A DNA stretch of 64,000 bases from Parvibaculum sp. (GTDB lineage: Bacteria > Pseudomonadota > Alphaproteobacteria > Parvibaculales > Parvibaculaceae). The translations under genes were made by a program, and so were the position numbers. The first letter of the stretch is position 1; each line of letters opens with the position of its first letter. The notes under the pieces are model-generated. The model did not search any database and was not told the origin of the DNA. It worked only from the letters and a program-made list of their open reading frames with translations. The DNA lies in the NCBI GenBank assembly GCA_002694985.1, contig NZNS01000010.1, forward strand, positions 705,392-769,391. Direction: 5' to 3'. Shown in pieces: positions 51,036 through 59,762 of the stretch.

Positions 51036-51564
51036 CGGGGAAGCTCCTCGAATGCAGGCCCATGAAGGTAATCTTCCCTTCGATCCGTAACGTCGTCACG
51101 CCGACCTTGCGGAGAGAAAGACCTGTCAGGCGGTAGTGAACCGTGTCCGGATCGTCGGAGAGATATTCGCGATAGGTCAGATCCACCGCCTCCCCGCTCG
51201 CCGCCGCCGGTCCCATCGCTTTCATGAGATCGCCCGGCACATTGTCGAGGACGATGCTCATCTCAGGTGGCCGGTCAGCCTCCGATGCCGGGAGCCGTAC
51301 CTCGAAAGCTGTTGCAATAAAGTCGGCGAGTTCCCCGGCATTTTCCGGCGCATCATCTTCAAGCCGCAACACGCGGCCATAAATGTCCTGCGTGGTGCCG
51401 TACTCGTCGGCCTCCGTCTCGCCGATCTTCTCACCTTCGTCGAGCACGAAGCGATAGGTGCGGTCGAGCATCGGGTGCCGCAATTCCAGTGTATCCCAGG
51501 CAATCACACCCGATGGAACGGAGGCATAAGCTTCCTCCAGCGCTTCCGTCCATATATCGCTCAT
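50989..51564 (-). CDS. DUF1833 family phage tail protein
   Basis: A 191-residue protein recognised as DUF1833 from its start (MSDIWTEALEEAYASVP) and strands such as IAWDTLELRHPMLDRTYRFV. In siphophages this family lies between tape measure and NlpC/tip genes, where lambda has M/L proteins, so a tail-tip adaptor role is likely. The ATG at 51564 is the family start; the longer frame to 51636 would overlap the upstream gene. Confidence 0.8.
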   Translation of the reverse strand: MSDIWTEALEEAYASVPSGVIAWDTLELRHPMLDRTYRFVLDEGEKIGETEADEYGTTQDIYGRVLRLEDDAPENAGELADFIATAFEVRLPASEADRPPEMSIVLDNVPGDLMKAMGPAAASGEAVDLTYREYLSDDPDTVHYRLTGLSLRKVGVTTLRIEGKITFMGLHSRSFPGAFYNASDNPSAGRA

Positions 51565-51625
51565 GCATTCACCTGGAAGATAAGTAGGCTTCGCGGAGGG
51601 CCTCTTCGTCGTCGGGTTCCGCCCA

Positions 51626-53347
51626 CTACATCTCAATATCGAGCGTCATGATCGAGCCGTACCATGTGCTCGTACCTGTGGCCTCCGAGTATTCGGACAT
51701 CGAGATGAAGTGATGGCCAATGTCGACCGCACGTGCGTGCATCCCCTGGAAACTGATAAGGATGTCGGCACCCTGGGTATGGGCTATAAACGGTGTAGTA
51801 GAGTCCGGGATCGTGGAATCATAGGCGAAGCCGCCGAAGCGGATGACGCTGGCGCTTGAGCTTGAAGAGCGGCCGATGCTCTGCGCTAACATCGATCCTT
51901 CCGCAAGCCCGGCGATGAAGCTCACGCGGTTTGCGGCGGAACCCCTCGATGCCCGCCATACCGCTGTTGTGTAGTTCCAGCTTTCAGTTACGACGTCGCG
52001 ACAGAGCGCCACGACGCTGCGGCGGTTATAGGCGTTCCAGCAATAAAGCTGGTTATTTGTGCCACCGCTTGCAGCCGCCGGGGCGATGGTGAAGGGGACG
52101 GCGGGCGTCGCATTGGTCCGGATTGTGCCGACATAGGTGCCACGTTGCGCAGCCGGGCCATTCGCGATCGCGAACTTGTTGAGCAAAAGCCCGGCGACCC
52201 GCTCAAGCTCGCTGGTGCCAGCGCCCGTGCCGCGCGCCGTCGCACTTGACCAGGCGGGCCCGCGCGAGAGGCGCGGCGTGCCGCCGTCGCTCCACAAAAA
52301 GAGATCGTAATTCGTGTTGGCGGCGGCGGCGGCGGGGCTCTTCGTCGTGTCCGCCAGCGTCTGTGACAGTTCGTCAATTGCCGTCATGACGAAACCAGTG
52401 CCATCGTAAAGCGGCACGCGATTGCCGAGATAGGGCGTGTAGTAAATCGTCGTCGCGCCCGCCACATCCGTTGCCATTACCGGCACGCCGCTTGCCAGCG
52501 TCAGCCGGCCCTGCGGCGCAGATACCGGAAGCGCCGTCTTGTCCGCCTTTTCATTGAGCCCTGTCTGGAGGCCGGTTACGTCAGCGATGGTGTGACCATG
52601 AGCGGAAGCAGCTTTTCCATCCAGCGCTGACGGCAAGCCGTCGAGATAGCTCTTGTCGGACGCGGACATGAAGCCCGCCGCCGCGCCGGTCGCATTTGCG
52701 TGCAGCGCGCCGCCGCCGCGGTTGCCATGCGCGGTATCGCTGAAGTTTCCCTCCAGCAGCGTGGAAATTTCCGCGCCGGTCAGATCGTAGCCGACCTGTA
52801 TCCACGCCGCCGCAGGCGACCAGATCATCTCGTCGCCGGTGCGCCATTCCGTGGCGGCGATCGTGCCGGCAACCGTCACCGTCCAGAGGTCGCCGACATC
52901 CGGATCGGCCGGATAGGCCGCCGTCGAAGCATCCCATCCGCCCTTGAATGTGAGCACATTGGCCAGGCCCGAAACCGTCGCGGCGGCTGCAGCGGCAGAG
53001 GCTTCCGCCTTTGTCGCGTGATGCTTCGCCGAATACTGACCCGCCTCTACTTCGGTGTCTTCGTCCTGTTCCGCCCAGGCTTCCGCCTTGTCGCGGGCGG
53101 CTTCGGCGGCGGCCAGCGCCATCGTGATTTCATTCTCTGCATTGGCGAGATAGTCGGCGATCTGATCCTCGCCCAGTTGCTCGATCGCATCCGCCGTATC
53201 GGCCATCACCTTGGCGGCCGTTGGCACATCACCATTATCGGTCGGCACCGTTTCATCCTCGGGACCATGCACGATCGCATGCAATGTCGCGGCATCATCC
53301 TCCAACCCGTCTACCAGCGCCGCCGCCTGTGCTTCCGTCAGTGCCAT
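51626..53347 (-). CDS. Phage tail fibre-like protein
   Basis: A 573-residue protein. Residues about 1-110 form an alanine-rich helical shaft (ENEITMALAAAEAARDKAEA). A carbohydrate-binding or tail-fibre-type segment, VLTFKGGWDASTAAYPADPD, follows near residue 133. The motif AASAHGHTIADVTGLQTGLN (about 245-265) is the common phage-fibre repeat type. The C-terminal half (about 330-573) is beta-rich and probably the receptor-binding or trimerising tip. Its position inside the tail operon, before DUF1833, is unusual: fibres are often placed after the tip. Confidence 0.78.
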   Translation of the reverse strand: MALTEAQAAALVDGLEDDAATLHAIVHGPEDETVPTDNGDVPTAAKVMADTADAIEQLGEDQIADYLANAENEITMALAAAEAARDKAEAWAEQDEDTEVEAGQYSAKHHATKAEASAAAAAATVSGLANVLTFKGGWDASTAAYPADPDVGDLWTVTVAGTIAATEWRTGDEMIWSPAAAWIQVGYDLTGAEISTLLEGNFSDTAHGNRGGGALHANATGAAAGFMSASDKSYLDGLPSALDGKAASAHGHTIADVTGLQTGLNEKADKTALPVSAPQGRLTLASGVPVMATDVAGATTIYYTPYLGNRVPLYDGTGFVMTAIDELSQTLADTTKSPAAAAANTNYDLFLWSDGGTPRLSRGPAWSSATARGTGAGTSELERVAGLLLNKFAIANGPAAQRGTYVGTIRTNATPAVPFTIAPAAASGGTNNQLYCWNAYNRRSVVALCRDVVTESWNYTTAVWRASRGSAANRVSFIAGLAEGSMLAQSIGRSSSSSASVIRFGGFAYDSTIPDSTTPFIAHTQGADILISFQGMHARAVDIGHHFISMSEYSEATGTSTWYGSIMTLDIEM

Positions 53348-53353
53348 GCTCTT

Positions 53354-54256
53354 CTATTCCTCGCTGCCGAAGTCGTCCGGCCATGTCTCATGCACGAAAT
53401 CGTGAATGCCGCCGGAAAGAGACGAGAGCCCGGCCGCGCCCATCATCGCGAGAAGCGCCTGCACGCCGGGCGGAATCACCGGCAGGCGCCGCGCTTCCAC
53501 TGTCGCCGTCACCAGAACGCGCGCGGCAAAACGCGGTTCGAAAGCGAAGGGTTCGCGAAAACGGACCGGAACCCGGTCAAGGGACCGGCCAAACCAGAGC
53601 GGCGCCATGAACCAGCGCGTGCCCCAGACCAGGCCCTCGACATAAAAGGCCTTGAAGGTTTCGAATTGCGCAGGGCTCATCGACCACTGAACCAGCTGCG
53701 CGGCGGGCGAAGGCCCGAAGAGGTCCCGCTTCGTCTTCGGCCCTTCCTCCAGCTCTGTCATCAGCACCGGCCTGTGCGGGTCGATATCGATTCCTGTGCG
53801 CAGAGGACCTTCCGGCAGGCTTTCCGGCCAGACGGGGCGGCCTTGCGGATCGAAGAATGTGTCGAGTTCGCCTTCTTCCAGCGCATCGTATGGCATTCGG
53901 CGAACGCACAGGCGCGTGCTTATCGTGACGGCGCTTGCCGCGCGCGGCGTGATCGTGAAACGGTCCATGAACTGCGCGGGAACGGCACGATGTTCCCCGC
54001 CGAACCAGAGCGGTACCGTGAACCACCTCGTTCCGCGCGCGAGATCGTTTTCATAGAAGAGCTTGAAGTCGTTCGCCCGCGAGCCGGCGAAACGCCATTT
54101 CAGTTCTATTTCCGCAGGTGACCCGAGTGACCGCGCTCGAAGCCGCGCATTGCCCTTGTCCATCTCCGTGCGCCGATGCGGCTGATGAGCGGTACCGCGA
54201 TAGCCGTCCCGCTGCGCGGTTTTCGGGAAGGCCGCAGGCCAGACAGGCAGCGTCAT
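53354..54256 (-). CDS. Phage tail protein with internal duplication
   Basis: A 300-residue protein made of two related halves. FKLFYENDLARGTRWFTVPL near residue 63 is repeated as FKAFYVEGLVWGTRWFMAPL near residue 203, each followed by WFG and a similar strand pair. This is a tandem domain duplication like those of siphophage distal tail proteins. It lies directly after the tape measure gene, where lambda has tail-tip gene M. I do not assign a named family. Confidence 0.7.
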   Translation of the reverse strand: MTLPVWPAAFPKTAQRDGYRGTAHQPHRRTEMDKGNARLRARSLGSPAEIELKWRFAGSRANDFKLFYENDLARGTRWFTVPLWFGGEHRAVPAQFMDRFTITPRAASAVTISTRLCVRRMPYDALEEGELDTFFDPQGRPVWPESLPEGPLRTGIDIDPHRPVLMTELEEGPKTKRDLFGPSPAAQLVQWSMSPAQFETFKAFYVEGLVWGTRWFMAPLWFGRSLDRVPVRFREPFAFEPRFAARVLVTATVEARRLPVIPPGVQALLAMMGAAGLSSLSGGIHDFVHETWPDDFGSEE

Positions 54257-54336
54257 GCATCAAACTCCAACCATGCGCGAGCTCAGGAGCCGCGTCCCTG
54301 ACCGGGCGCACCCAAAGATGAAAAGGCAACGCCGCC

Positions 54337-56514
54337 TCACCTTTGAAGCCCCCTTGAACTGTCGAGACCGTATTTCGATTCCAGCGAGCGCCCAGTTTCC
54401 GAGCGGCCTTCCGCGATCTGTCCCGCGAGGTGCTGATCCACCTGCCGCATGATTACATCGAAATCGACGCTACCATCGGCATTGCGCCGCTCGCGTGTCT
54501 CAGCCCGCTCGCCGGGCAGCATGTAGAGGTTGAGATTTATGCGCGGACTGCTGCTCGAGGTTGCCATGCCGGCCATCGCCCGGAAGAGCTGGTCGGCATT
54601 GTTCATCTGGCGTGGCGTGAAGATGCCCTCGCCCTTCTGGATGATGGCCGGCATCTCGCCGGCACCGAAAAAGGGCGATTTGCCGGTATGAAACCGCGGC
54701 GCAAAGGCAAAGGCGGCGGCCGGAACATGCCGGCTCATCCCCCCCTCGCCCGCCATGCCGCCACCGTGAAAAAGGCCTGAGACAAGGCTTGTGATTGCGC
54801 TGGACGCAGCCCCTTCGATCGGCTCGTAAACTGTTACCTCCAGCATCTTCGCGAGAATGCGGGTCAATGCCTGATCGGCAATATCGGCCAGATCGTCGAA
54901 GCTGCGCGCGGCGGCGAGGTTCTGGGTCACGAGGCCCGCAATCTCGCCGGAGAGCTCCTTTGTGGCCCGCATCACCGGATCATATTGTTCACCGGCTTGT
55001 GCCAGAGCCCGGTTGTACGTCTCGAGGCTGATCGCAGCCCCACCGAGCAGGTTCTTCAGCTCAGCCTTGCGAGCCGCCAACTTCTCTTCGTCGGTCGCGA
55101 CCGCCGCCGTGACGGCTTTGCCTTCGTTCCGAAGCCGGATTTCCTCTTGGACGGCTTCGTTCAACTCCTTCTGGTTTGCCGTCGCATCGAAAATCGTCCC
55201 CGCGAGACGTTCCACCTCGGCACGCGCGGCCGGCGACGCGTCCTTCGACAACCGGCCCAGTGCATTGTCTATCGCCTGCTGACGGGCATCGCCGAAGGTT
55301 TCGATCTGACGTGCCAGCCGGGCGAGAACATCGGCGTCCTTCTGCGCATTTGAGATGGCTTCGTCGCTGAGCGGCGGATTTCCCTCACCGAGTGGTTTAC
55401 CGAGGTTCTCGCGCCGTTCTCGATCCTTCAGAAGCGCCTGTGCCGTTGGAATATCCGCGTCCAATTCTTCCAGCTCTCGACGCCGTGCGGCCTGCTGGCG
55501 AGGTGTACCGACGTCGAGGTCGCGGAGAAGCACTCCCTTTCGCTGAACCATCCGATCCAATTCGGCAGCCAGATTGTCGGTCGTCTTGTTTTCCAGATCC
55601 GTGACCGAATCCGTAATGGCGTTGATTGCCTTCGCAATCTTCGCGAAAAGGTCGAGCGTCGAGACGATTGTAGGTGCCAGATCGACGAAAGCCGACTTCA
55701 ACTGGACATCAATTGCCTTTGTGAGTATCTCCGATTTGTCTGAGGCCTCGGCATAGCGCTTGACCACCTGCTCGTCCATAACGATGCCCATTTCGCGCAT
55801 TTCCTCGCGCTGACGGGCAAGTGCATCCGAGCCTTGATTGAGCAGAGCCACGAAATTCTGCCCCTGCCCGCCAAAGAGCTTGTTGGCGATGTCCGCGCGC
55901 TCGGCTTCGGAACCTACCGAAGCCATGCCATCCGCAATTTCCGGGAGGATGTCTTCAAGCGATTTCATCTCGCCGCTGCTCTTGCGAATCTGGATGCCGA
56001 GCCTCTCGAAGATCTTCACGCCTTCGCCAGTGCCGCGCGCGGTTTCGCCCATGCGTTCCAGCAATGTTCGCGCGCCATCGTCGAAGTTCGCACCGGCATC
56101 GCCCGCCACCTGAAGCGCCGCGCGATATTCCTGCAGAACCTCGACGCCGATCCCCAGCCGCTTCGTCGCGGTGTCGATTTCGTCCGCGAAGTCCATCCCC
56201 TCGCGCGCGATCTGAAAGGCCCGTGCCGCGCCAAGTGCGATTGCCCCAAGCCCTGCGCCCGCCGCAAGCCCCGCAGGCCCGAGCGCGGAGAGAGCGCTGC
56301 CGAAAATGCCTGCGCGGGAGGCGGCTCCCTGCATGCTGCCTTGCGCCTCCCGCGAGGCGGCGTTGACGGCCAGCAGTCCGCGCGAGGCGGGCTGACCCGA
56401 CCGCTCGATCTGGCGGGCCATTTTTTCGCCCTCGCCACCGACCGAGCGCAAGTCGCGGATGAGTTGCTCGCGATTTTCCGTCGAGAGCCGGATCGTGACA
56501 TCATGCTTTGCCAT
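54337..56514 (-). CDS. Tail tape measure protein
   Basis: A 725-residue tape measure protein that sets tail length. The first 100 residues have a TMP-type start (TENREQLIRDLRSVGGEGEK). A glycine/alanine-rich hydrophobic segment (ALSALGPAGLAAGAGLGAIALGAARAF, quoted in full it exceeds the limit, residues about 75-100) and long helices follow (to about 580). The end has the lambda-H-like segment GGMAGEGGMSRHVPAAAFAF and a C-terminal cap. With 725 residues a tail of roughly 100 nm is expected from the usual ratio. The ATG at 56514 overlaps the stop of the frameshifted tail chaperone; the extension to 56619 is in that gene. Confidence 0.9.
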   Translation of the reverse strand: MAKHDVTIRLSTENREQLIRDLRSVGGEGEKMARQIERSGQPASRGLLAVNAASREAQGSMQGAASRAGIFGSALSALGPAGLAAGAGLGAIALGAARAFQIAREGMDFADEIDTATKRLGIGVEVLQEYRAALQVAGDAGANFDDGARTLLERMGETARGTGEGVKIFERLGIQIRKSSGEMKSLEDILPEIADGMASVGSEAERADIANKLFGGQGQNFVALLNQGSDALARQREEMREMGIVMDEQVVKRYAEASDKSEILTKAIDVQLKSAFVDLAPTIVSTLDLFAKIAKAINAITDSVTDLENKTTDNLAAELDRMVQRKGVLLRDLDVGTPRQQAARRRELEELDADIPTAQALLKDRERRENLGKPLGEGNPPLSDEAISNAQKDADVLARLARQIETFGDARQQAIDNALGRLSKDASPAARAEVERLAGTIFDATANQKELNEAVQEEIRLRNEGKAVTAAVATDEEKLAARKAELKNLLGGAAISLETYNRALAQAGEQYDPVMRATKELSGEIAGLVTQNLAAARSFDDLADIADQALTRILAKMLEVTVYEPIEGAASSAITSLVSGLFHGGGMAGEGGMSRHVPAAAFAFAPRFHTGKSPFFGAGEMPAIIQKGEGIFTPRQMNNADQLFRAMAGMATSSSSPRINLNLYMLPGERAETRERRNADGSVDFDVIMRQVDQHLAGQIAEGRSETGRSLESKYGLDSSRGLQR

Positions 56515-56845
56515 GGCTCTCCAGCTCCTCACGTCTTTGCGCCATAGCAGCGAGCGCCCTTGGCTCGGCATCCAGAAGAAGTTGGCGCACGGTGCGCGCG
56601 TCGATGTCGGCGGGCACACGCGCCATGGCTGCCGTGAGGTCGAGGCCCGTCTCGACGCCGCTCATGCCGGCGCGGACCCAGACGGCGCCGGAAAGGAGAA
56701 TGTCGAGGGCCGTGCGGGCCTCGACAGTGTGAGGTGCTTTTGCGAGATAAGGGCAGTCAGTGCAGGCTTTGCCTTCGAGCTGGCGGCACCCCCCGCAATA
56801 TTGAGCGCCGCCGCCATAGTGCCATTCGGCGACGGCGCTTATCCG
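56501..56845 (-). CDS. T-like tail chaperone extension, read only by -1 frameshift
   Basis: The frame encodes 114 residues from CGG at 56845 to the TGA at 56501. It has no usable start codon near its beginning: the first ATG is at its residue 61. It carries a zinc-ribbon-like pair of cysteines (QYCGGCRQLEGKACTDCPYL, residues 15-33) and a conserved-looking helical C-terminus (TAAMARVPADIDARTVRQLL). The open frame overlaps the end of the preceding gene. It would be made only as a 256-residue fusion with the preceding protein, as lambda gpGT. The stop overlaps the tape measure start, completing the lambda order G-GT-H. Confidence 0.85.
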   Translation of the reverse strand, partial: RISAVAEWHYGGGAQYCGGCRQLEGKACTDCPYLAKAPHTVEARTALDILLSGAVWVRAGMSGVETGLDLTAAMARVPADIDARTVRQLLLDAEPRALAAMAQRREELESHGKA

Positions 56846-57270
56846 TTTCCCTCTTCGATGACCTCGCCATAAGGCATGAAATATTTGCCAAGAAAAAGAC
56901 GCGCCATGAAGGGCTGACGCATGGCGGCAGCCAGTGCTTCATCCGAGAGCGGCACGGGTTTGTCTCTACCGCTCTCATCTTTACCGTCAAACCAGCCGCG
57001 CCATTCAATCGTCGCGGCCTGGGCGAGCAGGATCGCGAAATACATTTCAGAGAGCCCGTCGACTATCTCTTTTTCGGTGAGATCTTCATCGTCGATCAGC
57101 CCGGCGAGCCGCTCGGCCTCGTCCGCCTCGAGCATGGATTTCGCCAGACGGTCGGCCTTGGCCCTGATCGAGGCCGTCATTGCGGAGGAAAGCGGCCGCA
57201 CCTTGTGCGCCACGCCATAGTCGAGTTCCAGCCAGTAAGGCTCCGTCTTGGTATTCAGTCTTAAGCCCAT
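56839..57270 (-). CDS. Tail assembly chaperone (lambda gpG-like)
   Basis: A 143-residue protein between the tail tube and tape measure genes, the position of gpG. It is helical and acidic (DEAERLAGLIDDEDLTEKEI) with a short beta start (MGLRLNTKTEPYWLELDYGV). It would wrap the tape measure during tail assembly. The slippery heptamer lies just before its stop codon, so part of the ribosomes shift -1 and make the longer G-T fusion. The ATG at 57270 was chosen because the conserved start lies there; an upstream extension to 57348 reads through the tail tube gene's end. Confidence 0.85.
   Translation of the reverse strand: MGLRLNTKTEPYWLELDYGVAHKVRPLSSAMTASIRAKADRLAKSMLEADEAERLAGLIDDEDLTEKEIVDGLSEMYFAILLAQAATIEWRGWFDGKDESGRDKPVPLSDEALAAAMRQPFMARLFLGKYFMPYGEVIEEGNG
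56845..56851 (-). promoter_or_regulatory. Programmed -1 frameshift site G-GGA-AAC
   Basis: The minus strand reads GAG GGA AAC GGA TAA at the end of the gpG-like gene. G-GGA-AAC fits the X-XXY-YYZ slippery rule in the correct frame, close to lambda's GGGAAAG. The -1 frame is open before the site and then for 114 codons to the tape measure start. Confidence 0.88.
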
Positions 57271-57338
57271 AAACAATCTCCGAGGTGCGGCCACAAGCAA
57301 GGGCGCGAGCGCAAGTCCGCGACCGGGCGTTGAAAAAG

Positions 57339-58322
57339 CTACGCCCACTCCGGCAGTGCATAGGAGGCGATCTGGTTCTTCAGAGTCGCGACGAAGAAGG
57401 CATTATCGGCTTCTTCGTCGTCGGGTTCCGCCTTCCCCTCGAACTGATATTGCTGACCGGCCGGGCCGTTGATCGGTGCCGAAGAAGGCGCGAAGACGAA
57501 ATTGCCGATGGTGAAGGTCAGCGAACGCACCGCCGAAAGGGTCCAGGCGAGTTTCAGTTCGAAGCGCGTGCCGGCATTGGCGAGATCGTAAAGTGCATGA
57601 CCGGCCGCGGTCTGGCGGGCCGTGGCGCTCAATGTGCAGGTCGGCACGCCAGGATCGTAACCCTTCACGGCTGCATCGCCCGGCGCCTCGTCCGGCGTCA
57701 CATTGTTGGAGAAATTCAGATTGGCCGATGTGATACTCGCCATCTCGACACCGTCCTTGGAAATGGTGCCGCGAAAACCCGGTACCTTGTCGATGGTGAT
57801 AGCGTCACCGATCACGCCCGCCGCCGAGGCGGCGAGCTTCAGTTCGTCGGCACCCTTGAGATCAAGGGTGAGCCGCTTGTAGCCGCCCTCCCGGGCGAGG
57901 GAGATCGAGAGGCCGTCGACGACGATTCCGCGATGCTGAAGAAAACGGTCAGCCGCCTGTCTGAGCTCCAGTGTATGCGGGATAAGCTCTCCGCTGCCGG
58001 GCTTGAAGACATGCGTGTAGTTCGGGTCATTGTCCGTTGTGGTCGGCACCCCGAGCAACCCGCGCAAATAGAGGCCGATATTGCCGAGATCGAAGGGACA
58101 GACCCACTGGCCGCCATGATCGATCAGACCTTCAGCCTGCTCATGCGGCGCGCGAGAGAGTCGCTCGCCAATCACGGGATCGTCTTCGAGCCCCTTGTTG
58201 CGCGACAAGCCATGCGTGTAAAGCGGCACGGCCGTGTAAGTGTCCTCCGCCGCGAGGGTGGCAAAATCTTCCTGCGGAGCAAGTGCCGCCATCAAATCCC
58301 AGCCGAACGTATTGCGCGCCAT
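57339..58322 (-). CDS. Major tail tube protein
   Basis: A 327-residue tail tube protein. The start (MARNTFGWDLMAALAPQEDF) and strands such as GLSISLAREGGYKRLTLDLK and FELKLAWTLSAVRSLTFTIG fit long tail tube proteins of siphophages (Ig-like C-terminal part from about residue 230). It polymerises in rings to make the tail shaft. It lies between the tail completion proteins and the chaperone gene, as expected. Its unusual length suggests an extra decorating domain. Confidence 0.82.
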   Translation of the reverse strand: MARNTFGWDLMAALAPQEDFATLAAEDTYTAVPLYTHGLSRNKGLEDDPVIGERLSRAPHEQAEGLIDHGGQWVCPFDLGNIGLYLRGLLGVPTTTDNDPNYTHVFKPGSGELIPHTLELRQAADRFLQHRGIVVDGLSISLAREGGYKRLTLDLKGADELKLAASAAGVIGDAITIDKVPGFRGTISKDGVEMASITSANLNFSNNVTPDEAPGDAAVKGYDPGVPTCTLSATARQTAAGHALYDLANAGTRFELKLAWTLSAVRSLTFTIGNFVFAPSSAPINGPAGQQYQFEGKAEPDDEEADNAFFVATLKNQIASYALPEWA

Positions 58323-58341
58323 GTGGTTCTCCTGAAGCGGT

Positions 58342-58788
58342 TCAGCCGAGACGGCTTGTGGTTGTGTAGAGCAATGTCACGGGCAGGATCGCCGCCTTGA
58401 AACCAGCGAGAACTTCCTGCTCGACTTCATCGGTATTGAGCGCACCGAGCGATGCCCAGTCGACTGCGCCGCCGAGCGTCGGGTCCGCGTCGATCAGTTC
58501 GGAGACCTTCTCGACTATCGAACTGAAAAGCGCGTCCGCGTCATCGGCACCGAGCTTCACGACGGTGATCGCAATGGCAGCTTCGTGCTGATACTCATAG
58601 GAAGGCGGCGAGAGCGCCTCTTCGGGCTCCCCGGTGTCGCCGTCGCGGATCGCGAGCACCCAACGCTCATCCTCGTTCGCCGGCAGTTCAGACTCGGGAT
58701 TTCGGACAACTGCTCCGTGAGGGATTTCAGCATCAATCGGCGCAAGTATCGCCTTCAGCGCTTCGAGCGCCGCTTCGCCCGTGCGCAT
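58342..58788 (-). CDS. Tail terminator-like protein (lambda U position)
   Basis: A 148-residue protein. The segment IAITVVKLGADDADALFSSI and the C-terminal GFKAAILPVTLLYTTTSRLG match the pattern of small tail completion/terminator proteins, which cap the tail tube and join it to the head. The order (next to the tail tube gene) is the position of lambda U. No catalytic motif. Confidence 0.72.
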   Translation of the reverse strand: MRTGEAALEALKAILAPIDAEIPHGAVVRNPESELPANEDERWVLAIRDGDTGEPEEALSPPSYEYQHEAAIAITVVKLGADDADALFSSIVEKVSELIDADPTLGGAVDWASLGALNTDEVEQEVLAGFKAAILPVTLLYTTTSRLG

Positions 58789-58791
58789 GTG

Positions 58792-59445
58792 CTACTCCTC
58801 AGCCGTAAAGGTTTCGAGGTTGTGACGGATCTGGCGCGGGAAGCGTTGGCCCGCCCTGGATTGCACCCGCTCGAGCGAGAGTTTTTTCGGCACACGAACG
58901 AGCGGGACCAGGACAAACATGGGAACGGTGACAAGCCCGGTGCCCGTCTTGCGCGATCTTGCGCTGGCCCGCGCAAATCCGCCGCGCTTGCCCTTTCTCG
59001 CCCGCTGCTCGTCGACAACCAGAAGAGCCGGCTTGCCCTTGCGATAGACGAAGCGCAGAGGCCCCAGTGAATGTTCCGGAAAGTTCGACGGCGAAATCCG
59101 CTTCCCGCCAACACCTTTCTTTGGAGCCGCTGCCGTGGGGATGGCCAGAAAGAAGCCGTCAGCGGAGTGGATCGTCGCGCCATGCTGCCAGTTGGCGACC
59201 ACCTTGTTTGCGCGGGAATAGACGAGCCCGGCCCAGCCAATCGAATTGCCCGCTGAGGGGTATCTCTTCTTGCGAACCGTTTTCGCCACGCGGCGGCCGA
59301 GAAGCGGCTCAATCTGCTCACGATACTCTTCCTGTACCCATGCGAGAACAGAATCGCCCGCCGCCGTCACGGACCTTGCGATGCGCTCCTCTTCCGCCTT
59401 CATGGCGCGGACCAGGTCGCCTTTGACGGCGAGCTTGAGACGCAT
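58792..59445 (-). CDS. DUF6441-like phage tail completion protein (lambda Z position)
   Basis: A 217-residue basic protein. It resembles the DUF6441 family (helical N-terminus VAKTVRKKRYPSAGNSIGWA, then the central AGLVYSRANKVVANWQHGAT and IPTAAAPKKGVGGKRIS). It is located between the head-tail joining gene and the tail terminator, where lambda has Z, so it is likely to be needed for tail completion. Strongly basic regions (GKRISPSNF; RARKGKRGG) may contact DNA or tail tube ends. Confidence 0.72.
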   Translation of the reverse strand: MRLKLAVKGDLVRAMKAEEERIARSVTAAGDSVLAWVQEEYREQIEPLLGRRVAKTVRKKRYPSAGNSIGWAGLVYSRANKVVANWQHGATIHSADGFFLAIPTAAAPKKGVGGKRISPSNFPEHSLGPLRFVYRKGKPALLVVDEQRARKGKRGGFARASARSRKTGTGLVTVPMFVLVPLVRVPKKLSLERVQSRAGQRFPRQIRHNLETFTAEE

Positions 59446-59450
59446 GTCCG

Positions 59451-59762
59451 TCAGGCCGGATTAAGCGCCGCACGCCATTTCAGGCGGTGGTCGTCGGGTT
59501 GGGTCGGCTGGGAAAGCTTGTAGGTCTTGCCATCGATTGCGATCAGATCGCCCTGTTTCGGCTGGGCGACCTCACTCTTCCTCAGTTCGATAAACTGGGA
59601 AGCGCCGAAGCGCCGCTCACCGACCACCTCGGCGATTGTGTCCGGATGCCTGAACAGAACCCGCACGGTGCGACCGTCGCCGCCTGCCGGCGTATACCAC
59701 GCATCTTCGCCGTGGTGCCGGAAGGCGGCGTCGATCGCCTTTTGTGCTCGAGTGGCGCTCAC
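59451..59762 (-). CDS. Head-tail joining protein (lambda FII position)
   Basis: A 103-residue protein starting with GTG at 59762 (MSATRAQKAIDAAFRHHGED). The compact strands (VRVLFRHPDTIAEVVGERRF; QGDLIAIDGKTYKLSQPTQP) and size fit gpFII-like head-tail connector proteins. The start overlaps the upstream gene's stop by GTGA. It completes the connector onto which the tail docks. Confidence 0.75.
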   Translation of the reverse strand: MSATRAQKAIDAAFRHHGEDAWYTPAGGDGRTVRVLFRHPDTIAEVVGERRFGASQFIELRKSEVAQPKQGDLIAIDGKTYKLSQPTQPDDHRLKWRAALNPA

